A stretch of DNA of 64,000 nucleotides, taken from the NCBI GenBank assembly GCA_015660915.1, contig JACTTZ010000002.1:62001-126000 (forward strand), in the 5' to 3' direction. The DNA comes from Methanomicrobia archaeon. Lineage in GTDB: Archaea > Halobacteriota > Bog-38 > Methanoflorentales > Methanoflorentaceae. A program made the position numbers and the translations under genes. This document shows positions 53,549 through 61,103 of this stretch, in pieces (the first letter of the stretch is position 1; every line of letters begins with the position of its first letter). The notes under the pieces are model-generated. The model was not told the DNA's origin. It saw nothing but the letters and a program-made list of their open reading frames with translations, and ran no database searches.

Positions 53549-54061
53549 ATGCTCATCAGGGGAAACGTGTGGAAATACGGTGATAACATCAACACTGATT
53601 TAATAATACCTGGCAAGTATCTGAGAACAACTGACGTCAGCGTTTTCGCGGAACATGCAATGGAGGGAATTGACAAGGACTTTTCACCTCTTACCGGAGA
53701 TGTAATAGTCGCCGGAAAGAACTTTGGCTGCGGGTCTTCACGAGAGCAAGCGGCTCTTGCGCTCAAGCACGCCAAGATCGGGTGCGTCGTTGCGCGATCA
53801 TTTGCTCGAATTTTTTTCAGAAATGCAATCAATGTGGGCCTGCCCATAGTCGAAGCGGACGCTCTTGATTTTGTCGACAAGGGAGATGAGATTGAAGTCG
53901 ATTTATCCGCGGGACTTGTAATAACACGCACTCGAGTCGTGCAAGGTTCAAAGCTTCCCAAATTCCTGCTGGAAATCCTCGCAGACGGTGGGCTAGTGGA
54001 ATATAGAAAGAGACATCCGCGCAGCGCCGGCCCGGAGACGGCTGATCTTCAGCGGGTCTAA
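53549..54061 (+). CDS. hacB: Homoaconitase small subunit (HacB)
   Basis: Small subunit that completes the active site and sets substrate choice. The loop reads YLRT (residues 24-27), the sequence reported for methanogen homoaconitase, whereas isopropylmalate isomerases have a hydrophobic variant there. [11 protein letters not shown] (about 59-69) is the conserved swivel-domain motif. The 170 residues match. It is followed after 33 bases by aksF. Confidence 0.9.
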   Translation: MLIRGNVWKYGDNINTDLIIPGKYLRTTDVSVFAEHAMEGIDKDFSPLTGDVIVAGKNFGCGSSREQAALALKHAKIGCVVARSFARIFFRNAINVGLPIVEADALDFVDKGDEIEVDLSAGLVITRTRVVQGSKLPKFLLEILADGGLVEYRKRHPRSAGPETADLQRV

Positions 54062-54094
54062 GCACGCGCCTATGCAGCTTTCCCTTCGAAAGAT

Positions 54095-55066
54095 ATGAAA
54101 ATTGCGGTTGCTCAAGGAGATGGGGTCGGGAAGGAGGTCATACCGCCCTGTATCGAGATACTGAATCTGCTGCTGAATGATCCAGAATTCATCGATGTAG
54201 ACATAGGCTACGCCAAATGGGCCAGAGAAGGCGCGCCGATAACTGATTCGGACATCGATCTGATCAAACAGGCCGATTGTATGCTCTTAGGGGCTGTAAC
54301 CTCTGCTCCTGGGAGCAGCGTCGTCGTTCGACTGAGGAGAGCATTTGATCTATTTGCAAATCTTCGGCCTTTTCGATCTTACGATCTAACCCCGTATGAA
54401 TTGAACCTGACAATTATTAGAGAGAACTTAGAGGGATTATACGCCGGCATAGAAGAGATTTCAGACGACGTCGCAGTCACGAAGCGCGTGATTTCTCGCT
54501 ACAATACAGAGCGACTGGCAGCCTTCGCTAGCACCTCACAGAATGTGAAAAAAATTACGATAGTCCATAAAGCAAACGTGCTTAAAGCAGATGTCTTCTT
54601 TCGAGATGTCTGCAAGCGTGTGCTACAGGAACACCATGTGTCTTTCGATGAGATGTACGTCGATACCGCCGCATATAATCTAATAAGACACCCTGAGCTG
54701 TTTGATCACATCTTAACGTCGAACTTATTCGGTGATATTCTGTCGGATGAGGCTGCTGCACTCACTGGTGGCCTCGGGCTCTGTCCGAGTGCGAACATCG
54801 GGCCCAACTTCGCAATTTTTGAGCCAATTCACGGGTCGGCACCCAACATTGCTGGGCGTGGCATAGCAAATCCAGTCGGGGCAATACTAAGCGTTAGAAT
54901 GCTTCTTGAATGGGCCGGTGAACATAGCAAGGCTAAATTGGTGGATACCTCAGTCAAAAAGACAATTGAAAAAGGCGTCATTACCCCAGATCTAGGCGGT
55001 ACGAGCTCAACAGAAGAAGTGACGCGTGAAATAATACGTAGCCTGTGGTTATATGATTTTTCCTAA
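54095..55066 (+). CDS. aksF: Homoisocitrate dehydrogenase family enzyme (AksF)
   Basis: Oxidative decarboxylase that completes each chain-elongation round. The 323 residues of the isopropylmalate/isocitrate dehydrogenase family contain RENLEGLYAGIE, VHKANVLKADVFF, the metal segment NLFGDILSDEAAAL and EPIHGSAPNIAG. Assignment to the coenzyme B pathway rests on hacB immediately upstream. Its last 14 bases overlap the next gene. Confidence 0.9.
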   Translation: MKIAVAQGDGVGKEVIPPCIEILNLLLNDPEFIDVDIGYAKWAREGAPITDSDIDLIKQADCMLLGAVTSAPGSSVVVRLRRAFDLFANLRPFRSYDLTPYELNLTIIRENLEGLYAGIEEISDDVAVTKRVISRYNTERLAAFASTSQNVKKITIVHKANVLKADVFFRDVCKRVLQEHHVSFDEMYVDTAAYNLIRHPELFDHILTSNLFGDILSDEAAALTGGLGLCPSANIGPNFAIFEPIHGSAPNIAGRGIANPVGAILSVRMLLEWAGEHSKAKLVDTSVKKTIEKGVITPDLGGTSSTEEVTREIIRSLWLYDFS

Positions 55067-55889
55067 ACACTGTATGTACGTTGGCGTTAGACACTGCGAC
55101 GATCAGATATCTCGACCGGCAGCTGGCGAGCAAATCTACTTCTCCTCGCGCTATCTCGTGTTGTTTTGGCAAGAAAAAGCTGCAATTTACGAAGTCATTT
55201 CAGATGGAGACGGGCTGATACGATCTATATCGGCGGTCAACAAGATTGCGGGCTTTGCCGAGACTTCTGTGTACAAAAAAAAGGTCGATATCTTCAACAG
55301 AAGCAGGTTAATTAAAATAGCAACCCGATTGTGTAAGCCACCCACAAAAGCCGTACTCTTTCAAGGATTTGATCTTCATTGGACGTTTGTCTATGATCCA
55401 GACTTGAACAGCGTTACAGAGATCGAGGTCTTCGACATTTCCCCCCCTGACCCGCCATATCTCATCACGCTTATCAAGAAACTCGACAACGCCGGTATTT
55501 TTGGCGATCTGTCCGTGCGGTTTACGCCGGTCGTGCAAGATCTCAGGAGACTGAACGCGGGTACTATATTTCCTTGTTCAGCGTCAGGCATTGGATTAAA
55601 CCATCTCAACAGGCCCAACGTTCAAATTGGAAAGGATTCGGTACTTGTGGGATGTGACATTTCGAGACAAGTGCTCGAAGCACGATTTCAAGGGTTAAAT
55701 TTCGAACACGAGAATATCTGTCCAACGAAAACCATAAGACCGCAGAAGCCTTTTATCGCAAAATGTTGCAGGTCAGCAAGAGTTGGACCCATTGAACTTG
55801 CTGGATTAAAGGGTTACATCGTTCACTGGGGGGCAAACCCGTATGAAGTCGTCTCTGCTGTCAGGAACCTCGTAAACGCGATATGCTGA
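55053..55889 (+). CDS. Unrecognised cysteine-rich protein overlapping aksF
   Basis: 278 residues, no family assigned with confidence. Nine cysteines are present (7, 15, 94, 175, 201, 223, 238, 239, 278), with FPCSASGIG around 175, ICPTKTIRP around 223 and KCCRS around 238 the most motif-like. There is no signal or membrane span, so it is cytoplasmic. The N-terminal part looks alpha/beta (SSRYLVLFWQEKAAIYEVIS). The start overlaps aksF by 14 bases, so it is almost certainly made with it. A role in coenzyme B synthesis is a hypothesis from context. Confidence 0.78.
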   Translation: MIFPKHCMYVGVRHCDDQISRPAAGEQIYFSSRYLVLFWQEKAAIYEVISDGDGLIRSISAVNKIAGFAETSVYKKKVDIFNRSRLIKIATRLCKPPTKAVLFQGFDLHWTFVYDPDLNSVTEIEVFDISPPDPPYLITLIKKLDNAGIFGDLSVRFTPVVQDLRRLNAGTIFPCSASGIGLNHLNRPNVQIGKDSVLVGCDISRQVLEARFQGLNFEHENICPTKTIRPQKPFIAKCCRSARVGPIELAGLKGYIVHWGANPYEVVSAVRNLVNAIC

Positions 55890-55933
55890 CGGTGCGTCAA
55901 GGAAATGCAACCCAACACATCTGCTGGGAGAAA

Positions 55934-56034
55934 TGCGGAGGGAGGGATTCGAACCCACGAATGCCTTCGCAACAGGATGTCTCAAACAACGGTTCTTAAG
56001 TCCTGCGCCTTTGACCTGGCTTGGCTACCTCCGC
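55934..56034 (-). tRNA. tRNA-Leu (anticodon TAA) with a 16-base intron
   Basis: The acceptor arms GCGGAGG/CCTCCGC pair, with discriminator A. The anticodon stem is CAGGA/TCCTG, the loop is CTTAAG then A, and the long variable arm CGAA-GGCA-TTCG marks a class II tRNA. The intron (55979-55994) sits after base 37. The T-stem GTGGG/CCCTC has one T-T mismatch. A TATA-like box CTTTATATG (56058-56066, leftwards) is 24-32 bases upstream. Confidence 0.93.
55979..55994 (-). other. Intron of tRNA-Leu
   Basis: 16 bases between positions 37 and 38. CTTA of the anticodon loop can pair with TGAG in the intron (with one G-T pair), with three-base bulges AGA and ACA at the two cut sites. The inner helix is absent, so it is a relaxed bulge-helix-loop form of the splicing motif. 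Confidence 0.8.
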
Positions 56035-56057
56035 CGTTAGTTGACTAACGCACGAAC

Positions 56058-56066
56058 ATATAAAGC
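56058..56066 (-). promoter_or_regulatory. TATA box of tRNA-Leu
   Basis: CTTTATATG read leftwards, ending 24 bases before the mature 5' end, the expected spacing for a transcript starting at or near the tRNA. Confidence 0.6.
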
Positions 56067-56119
56067 TTATTTTTGCCGCTAGTTTGTTGCGAGCCGTCGA
56101 CCTGCCTTGAGGGCCGTGT

Positions 56120-56317
56120 TTAATACACCCACCCAAGAGGCACTCTATCCAACGCTAAAACACCGTCAAAGGTGATACGCAACTGTTCTTCGCCGCTGTG
56201 CTGCAGCTCTTGAACTGCTGCTCGCCACACCTGATAATTCCATTTTCTGTAGAGGCTTCGATCCACAATTCTAACAGAGCGTGAAATCACATAAATATGT
56301 GGTTGATTGTTGCGCAA
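56120..56317 (-). CDS. Possible small hypothetical protein
   Basis: 65 codons starting ATG. The later part (RSLYRKWNYQVWRAAVQEL and ITFDGVLALDRVPLGWVY) has a protein-like mix of residues, but I recognise no family. It lies alone between two tRNA genes and has no clear ribosome-binding element. It could be a fragment of a longer gene. Confidence 0.35.
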   Translation of the reverse strand: MRNNQPHIYVISRSVRIVDRSLYRKWNYQVWRAAVQELQHSGEEQLRITFDGVLALDRVPLGWVY

Positions 56318-56544
56318 TCAGAATCATACTTAGTTGAACCGGTTGGTCTGGTCTGTGCGTCCCGACCGTGAATAAGTGCTTTAGGAAATAATTGCGCAAG
56401 CCTTGTGCACCATTCGACGACGTTCAATCACTAGCTCAATTGGATAGCACTTCGAGAACCTAGCCCGCCGACAAGTATAGCAGGTCATAAAACTTTCGCA
56501 ATAAGTCGGCAAAGCCGGCAAAGACTTACTGCAAACGAGTAGGA

Positions 56545-56638
56545 TGCTCCGGTCGGGATTTGAACCCGAGTCGTTGGCTTGCTTCACTTTGTTAAGTTCG
56601 AAAGGCCAACATGATTGGCCGGACTACACTACCGGAGC
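56545..56638 (-). tRNA. tRNA-Glu (anticodon TTC) with a 19-base intron
   Basis: The acceptor arms GCTCCGG/CCGGAGC pair fully, with discriminator A. The anticodon stem is TTGGC/GCCAA with loop CTTTCG then A, giving TTC. The T-arm TCGGG-TTCAAAT-CCCGA pairs fully. An intron interrupts the loop after base 37. A box CTTTATAAATATA-like element (56702-56714) is upstream but about 65 bases away. Confidence 0.94.
56580..56598 (-). other. Intron of tRNA-Glu
   Basis: 19 bases between positions 37 and 38. The fold is a full bulge-helix-bulge: outer helix TTGGC/GCCAA, bulge CAA, four-pair helix CTTT/GAAG (one G-T pair), bulge CGA, inner helix ACTT/AAGT with loop AACA. Both cuts fall inside three-base bulges, as the archaeal endonuclease requires. 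Confidence 0.88.
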
Positions 56639-56941
56639 CCAGGTTTTGGCAGAATATGGCGAAAGCGCCGGAGTTTTCACCAAGATTGATGATGACGATA
56701 AGCTTTATAAATATATTTTTTTCTGACTTATTGAAAGCGGTTTAAAGCAAAGCATCAAAGTGATTCCACAAAACGTTTGTCGGCACTGCAAGTGCTCATC
56801 TATTTCACCGCATCTCACACACTCTGACGTGTGATTTTTTATCAAAAGAATTAAGAAACCACTGCACAATGTGTCCTTAAGTTACATTGAGTGGAACACT
56901 GCTTGCGTTTAAAACGTAGGTAAAGGGAGACAAGAGGGGTC
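56639..56941. other. Intergenic region between tRNA-Glu and rfbB
   Basis: About 300 bases. It holds an A/T box (56702-56720) that may serve tRNA-Glu, and on the plus strand CGTTTAAAACG (56907-56917) with AAAGGGAGA after it, which fits a promoter and ribosome element for rfbB. No gene is seen. Confidence 0.4.
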
Positions 56942-57889
56942 GTGCGACTATTAATAACCGGCGGCGCGGGATTCATAGGCAGCAATTTCGTACGCTACAC
57001 ACTCAGCAAACACAACTCCGTGGAAGTTGTAGTTCTTGACAAACTGACTTACGCCGGGAACGTAGACAATCTGAAAGATGTATTAGCTGATATCGAATTC
57101 GTCAAAGGCGACATCTGCGACGAGACAATCGTAAACCGATTGGTGAAAAACTGCGACTGCGTGCTGAACTTTGCAGCTGAAACGCACGTCGATAAATCTA
57201 TTGTAGGTTCTACTGCATTCGTTCGAACAGACGTCCTAGGAACTCAAGTGTTGCTTGAAGCGGGGAAAAGCCACCAGATTGAGCGATTCGTTCAGGTGTC
57301 TACAGATGAAGTTTACGGCAGCATTCGCATTGGATCCTTCAGTGAGACGGACAAGTTAAACCCTTCAAGTCCCTATGCAGCGAGCAAAGCAGGCGCAGAT
57401 TTGTTGGTTTCATCCTATTTCAAGACGCACGACTTTCCTTGCGTGATTACCCGCAGTGCAAACAACTACGGACCATATCAACATCCTGAGAAACTAGTTC
57501 CTCGCTTTATCACCAGCGCTATAAGAAACAGCGCGCTAACAATTTATGGCCAAGGCGATAACATCCGAGATTGGATACACGTTGAAGATAACTGCAAAGC
57601 CATAGACTGTGTTCGTCAGAGGGGCAAAACCGGCGAAATATACAACATTGGCGCTGGCAACGAAAAGAGCAATTTGGACGTAACGAAAGCTATCCTACAA
57701 CTTCTGGACAAACCTTTGGCGCTTATGACATTCGTAACCGACCGGCTAGGACACGACTACAGATATTCCTTGGACTGTTCGAAGATTAAGGCTCTTGGAT
57801 GGCGGCCCCAGATTTCATTTGAAGACGGATTGGCACAAACTGTTCGATGGTATCACGAGAACGAGTCGTGGTGGTCATCGCTAGTTTAA
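56942..57889 (+). CDS. rfbB: dTDP-glucose 4,6-dehydratase family protein (RfbB-like)
   Basis: Short-chain dehydrogenase-type enzyme that makes dTDP-4-keto-6-deoxyglucose for surface sugars. The NAD motif is TGGAGFIGSNF (6-16); STDEVYG with the dehydratase Asp-Glu pair and YAASKAGAD with the Tyr-Lys pair follow. RDWIHVEDNCKAI is near residue 218. The GTG start at 56942 is used. No other rfb genes adjoin it, so the nucleotide (dTDP or another) is inferred from family. Confidence 0.9.
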   Translation: MRLLITGGAGFIGSNFVRYTLSKHNSVEVVVLDKLTYAGNVDNLKDVLADIEFVKGDICDETIVNRLVKNCDCVLNFAAETHVDKSIVGSTAFVRTDVLGTQVLLEAGKSHQIERFVQVSTDEVYGSIRIGSFSETDKLNPSSPYAASKAGADLLVSSYFKTHDFPCVITRSANNYGPYQHPEKLVPRFITSAIRNSALTIYGQGDNIRDWIHVEDNCKAIDCVRQRGKTGEIYNIGAGNEKSNLDVTKAILQLLDKPLALMTFVTDRLGHDYRYSLDCSKIKALGWRPQISFEDGLAQTVRWYHENESWWSSLV

Positions 57890-57945
57890 AAAAAACACTA
57901 GAGCTGATTTTCGAGGATAAAGATGTCCTCGTGAGGCCGTGTGCC

Positions 57946-58626
57946 TTAAAGCGTGTTCATGTAACTGATCATCGATTCAAAGATTACGTTCCCATCCACA
58001 GAACCTAGAAGTTTCTCTGAGGCTCGTTCTGGGTGCGGCATCATAGCAAGCACGTTTTTTTCCAAATTGCTGACTGCGGCAATGTTATCTCGTGACCCGT
58101 TGGGGTTTGCAGAAGACGTTGGGCGCCCGTTATCATCCACGTACTTAAAAACAACCTGATCATTTTCATACAGCTCTTTGAGCAGTTGGGAGGGGACGAC
58201 AAATCGTCCCTCTTTGTGGGCTATAGGAAGATTAACTATCTCGCTTGAAAATGTCGTAAACGGCGATCTACCGATTTTGAGGAGTTTTACCCACTTGCAA
58301 ACGAACTTTGGGTACTGATTTAGAGTAAACGTGCCCGGTACGAGGTGTGATTCACTAAGGATTTGAGCTCCGTTACATATGCCCAAGATAGGCTTTCCAT
58401 CCTCAGCCATCTCTCGAACCGACTGCATGATCTTGGTTCGCGCAGCAATGGCACCTGCCCGTAAATAGTCCCCATATGAAAATCCTCCTGGGATGATGAC
58501 GCCGTCAAATCCCTCTAAGACTTCTTTGTACCAAACGAGCTCTGTTTCAGCGCCTAAATTGTTCAAAGCTTTTTGAACGTCTAGATCGCAATTACTCCCA
58601 CCGAAACGAAGAATGGCAATCTTCAT
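57946..58626 (-). CDS. purQ: Phosphoribosylformylglycinamidine synthase subunit PurQ
   Basis: Glutaminase subunit that supplies ammonia to PurL in purine synthesis. The class I amidotransferase has the nucleophile Cys in LGICNGAQIL (about 88-97) and the His-Glu pair in MMPHPERA near the end. The ATG at 58626 follows AAGGTG; a GTG two codons upstream is possible. PurS is encoded directly upstream; purL is not in the window. Confidence 0.94.
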   Translation of the reverse strand: MKIAILRFGGSNCDLDVQKALNNLGAETELVWYKEVLEGFDGVIIPGGFSYGDYLRAGAIAARTKIMQSVREMAEDGKPILGICNGAQILSESHLVPGTFTLNQYPKFVCKWVKLLKIGRSPFTTFSSEIVNLPIAHKEGRFVVPSQLLKELYENDQVVFKYVDDNGRPTSSANPNGSRDNIAAVSNLEKNVLAMMPHPERASEKLLGSVDGNVIFESMISYMNTL

Positions 58627-58644
58627 TGGCACCTTATCAACTAG

Positions 58645-58887
58645 TTACACGAGCTCTATGTCATAATCATGGATGATTGGATTCGCGAGCAGTCTCCGGC
58701 ACATTCCTTCAGCGACGTCGGTTGCGTTCTGGCGCGAATCTGCTTCGAATTCAAGCTTAAAGATAGCTGCTTGTTTCACGGATCGGCATTCATATCCAAG
58801 ATGCTTAAGAGCGTTTTTTATTGTAGCAGCTTCAGGATCCAACATGCCATTCTTGAGCTTGATGGTGATCTCGGCGCGGAAAAGCAT
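58645..58887 (-). CDS. purS: Phosphoribosylformylglycinamidine synthase subunit PurS
   Basis: Small bridging subunit of the PurLQS complex, 80 residues. It shows the KNGMLDPEAATIKNALKHLGY pattern in its early part and the late MCRRLLANPIIHDYDIELV-type end. It lies 18 bases before purQ. Read leftwards, AGTAATATTTACT (58908-58920) is a possible TATA box. Confidence 0.93.
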   Translation of the reverse strand: MLFRAEITIKLKNGMLDPEAATIKNALKHLGYECRSVKQAAIFKLEFEADSRQNATDVAEGMCRRLLANPIIHDYDIELV

Positions 58888-59081
58888 AGAACGTACTGTT
58901 CTCGTAATAGTAAATATTACTTGTTGAAGCCATCGTTGCGAGCGGCAGGATCGATCTGATTCGTTCCCAGCACAAAAAAGCTGTAGCGCTCAAAGACAAA
59001 CTGCCTCAGCTTAGAAACTATAGACTTCGTGAGGCATCAGCCCTAGTGTCTCGAGCTCGCTTCAGCGTGGTGGGGCGTGCG

Positions 59082-59693
59082 CTACCGGAACCTCTTGCCG
59101 ATGAGCGTCAGCGCTATAGCCACGATTACTATGCTAGCGACTGAAAAGATTGCTTCAAAACCGGGCACTCCTGCAGCTTTGGCTGAATTGCTGGGGCTTA
59201 TAGTCGCGGTATTACTTGTAGGCGCTGGCGTATTTGAGGGAGTCGCTGTGGGGGAGGAGGAAAAAGGCGCTTGCGCGAGTACCTTCCGTTGCAAGGCAGC
59301 CACCTCGGCGGCCGATAGTTCTGCGTTCTGCTTCTCTAAGACTTTGCCCTGAGGGTCAGTGAAGACGATCAACGGAGGATTACTGTAATTATACAGTTTG
59401 CCCTGTTGGGTCCCGAGCACGTTGATGTTCACGAAGCTCGATGAAAGCGCGACAACTTCACTGTTGTTCCACGTGTTTTGATCCATGTTTCTACATTTGG
59501 GACACCATTGTTCGTGAATATATATCATCACGGGCTGGTGTTTCTCGGCTGCGGTTTTCATGCCGGTTGGATAATCATAAACCCACGCGATCTCGTTTTG
59601 CGCTTTTACGCTGGCCGTTACGGAGCAATTCACTACTAAAAGAAGAATAGCTAGAACTGATAACAGTGTTACTGATCTAATCAACAATGCCAT
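59082..59693 (-). CDS. Exported thioredoxin-fold protein with PGF-CTERM anchor
   Basis: 203 residues. It has a signal peptide (about 1-30), then a thioredoxin-like domain with the active-site motif WCPKC (63-67) and a PPLIVFTDPQGKVL strand with cis-Pro near 108. A Ser/Thr/Pro linker follows, then VPGFE (about 176) with a hydrophobic span and a KRFR tail. It is expected to act outside the cell on thiols of surface proteins, anchored after archaeosortase processing. Confidence 0.85.
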   Translation of the reverse strand: MALLIRSVTLLSVLAILLLVVNCSVTASVKAQNEIAWVYDYPTGMKTAAEKHQPVMIYIHEQWCPKCRNMDQNTWNNSEVVALSSSFVNINVLGTQQGKLYNYSNPPLIVFTDPQGKVLEKQNAELSAAEVAALQRKVLAQAPFSSSPTATPSNTPAPTSNTATISPSNSAKAAGVPGFEAIFSVASIVIVAIALTLIGKRFR

Positions 59694-59910
59694 GCTAATT
59701 TACTCTGTCACATTGCTATTTAATCCTTCCAACTGGACGTTAGAAAAAATGTATTGGCCTACATACGTGCGACCAAATCCATTCGACAACGCGAAGGGAC
59801 CTCTAAAATCCTTTAATTCGGGCTGTTCGAAATCTACAAGTGTCGATGCGAACGCTTAAACTTCACGATAACTTATTCACGCTTACGCTCACAATTCAAG
59901 GTGAATTTGC

Positions 59911-61050
59911 GTGAGAATCATTCAAGCCTCGTCGTACTTCTATCCGCATATAGGTGGGGTAGAGACCCACGTTCTTGAGTTGTCACAGACCTTACAAGAC
60001 ATGGGGCACGACGTCATCGTTTTGTGCGCTGCCGTCCCGAAGTCGAGACCAACTGAGGTTCTGAACGGACTCAATGTCCACAGATTTCCCGCCATAGATC
60101 TCCCATACGTCCCCTATATGTTTGCTCTACGACGGCGTGTTGCGCAATTCAGCGCTAATGTCGTCCATTCCCATTATCCGCCGCCGTTCATGTCTTACGG
60201 CACGGTTAAGGGGCTGCCGCAGATTCCACACGTTCTCACATATCACTGTGATCTCGAAATCCCCGATCACATCGCAAACCTAAGAATCCCGAATGTCTGT
60301 AAAAACCTTGTGCAACAAGTCAACAAAGGCCTTTATGCAAAGCCTGTCCTCGATAAGGTTAATCAGATAATTGCAACCACTCAATCCTACGCACAAAGTT
60401 CCTCGGTGCTGCGCGGTTATCAGTACGAAATCGTGCCAAATGGTATTAGGCTACAGGCTTTTGACAAGCAGCTGCACGACGTAAGCAATGAGAGGATGTC
60501 TAAGCAAGTGCTCTTCGTGGGCCGACTGAGCTCTGTTAAAGGCATTGACTATCTCATCGAAGCAGCGAAAATTGTGCTGAAGCAGCATGATGATGCGACA
60601 TTCCTGATCGTCGGCGACGGAGAAGAGCGACAAAGACTCGAAGCGCTCGCCATAGGTTACGAAAATCACATCAAGTTTTGCGGATATATATCAAGACGTG
60701 CACTAATAGCGCTGTACAAGCGTTCTACGGTTCTCGTGCTTCCATCGTTTACGCGACTTGAAGCTTTTGGCGTGGTGCTTTTGGAAGCGATGGCGTGCGA
60801 AACGCCGGTTATTGCGTCTCGAATTCCGGGGGTGCTAGACGTCATCGGCGAGGGGGGTTTTTTAGTAACGCCACGTAGTCCTCAATCCATAGCAACCGCC
60901 ATTCTGGAGATTTTTGAAAATCCAACAAATGCGAGACACATGGGTAAAAAAGGTCGACAGCTTGTCGAACAAAAGTATGACTGGAAAATAGTCGCACAGG
61001 GGATCCTTGACTTATACGCAAATGTTGCAGAGTCGACCGTGAGACCGTAG
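59911..61050 (+). CDS. Glycosyltransferase family 4 protein
   Basis: GT-B enzyme of 379 residues. The start MRIIQASSYFYPHIGGVETHV is typical of GT4. The donor domain has LFVGRLSSVKGIDYLIEAA and the LPSFTRLEAFGVVLLEAMACETPVIA segment with the E-x7-E pair. The start is GTG. It heads a glycan group with the GT2 and flippase-like genes, so the product is probably a lipid-linked or surface sugar. Confidence 0.88.
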   Translation: MRIIQASSYFYPHIGGVETHVLELSQTLQDMGHDVIVLCAAVPKSRPTEVLNGLNVHRFPAIDLPYVPYMFALRRRVAQFSANVVHSHYPPPFMSYGTVKGLPQIPHVLTYHCDLEIPDHIANLRIPNVCKNLVQQVNKGLYAKPVLDKVNQIIATTQSYAQSSSVLRGYQYEIVPNGIRLQAFDKQLHDVSNERMSKQVLFVGRLSSVKGIDYLIEAAKIVLKQHDDATFLIVGDGEERQRLEALAIGYENHIKFCGYISRRALIALYKRSTVLVLPSFTRLEAFGVVLLEAMACETPVIASRIPGVLDVIGEGGFLVTPRSPQSIATAILEIFENPTNARHMGKKGRQLVEQKYDWKIVAQGILDLYANVAESTVRP

Positions 61051-61070
61051 GAGAGGCTTCAATTGCGACG

Positions 61071-61080
61071 ATTTAATATA
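61071..61080 (+). promoter_or_regulatory. TATA box before the GT2 gene
   Basis: ATTTAATATA ends 23 bases before the ATG at 61104, so transcription would begin at the start codon (leaderless). This also supports the chosen start over a TTG seven codons upstream. Confidence 0.5.
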
Positions 61081-61103
61081 CGTTGATCGAATTTTGTTCT
61101 GAG

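Noticed and set aside
56689-56726. Box C-like ATGATGA followed by box D-like CTGA, as in a C/D box sRNA
   Set aside because: The spacing is too short for two guide regions and the segment is dominated by an A/T-rich promoter-like box; no C'/D' pair is seen.
57881-57901. Inverted repeat CTAGT/ACTAG at the rfbB stop codon as a terminator
   Set aside because: Only five pairs around an A-rich loop and no T run after it on the plus strand.
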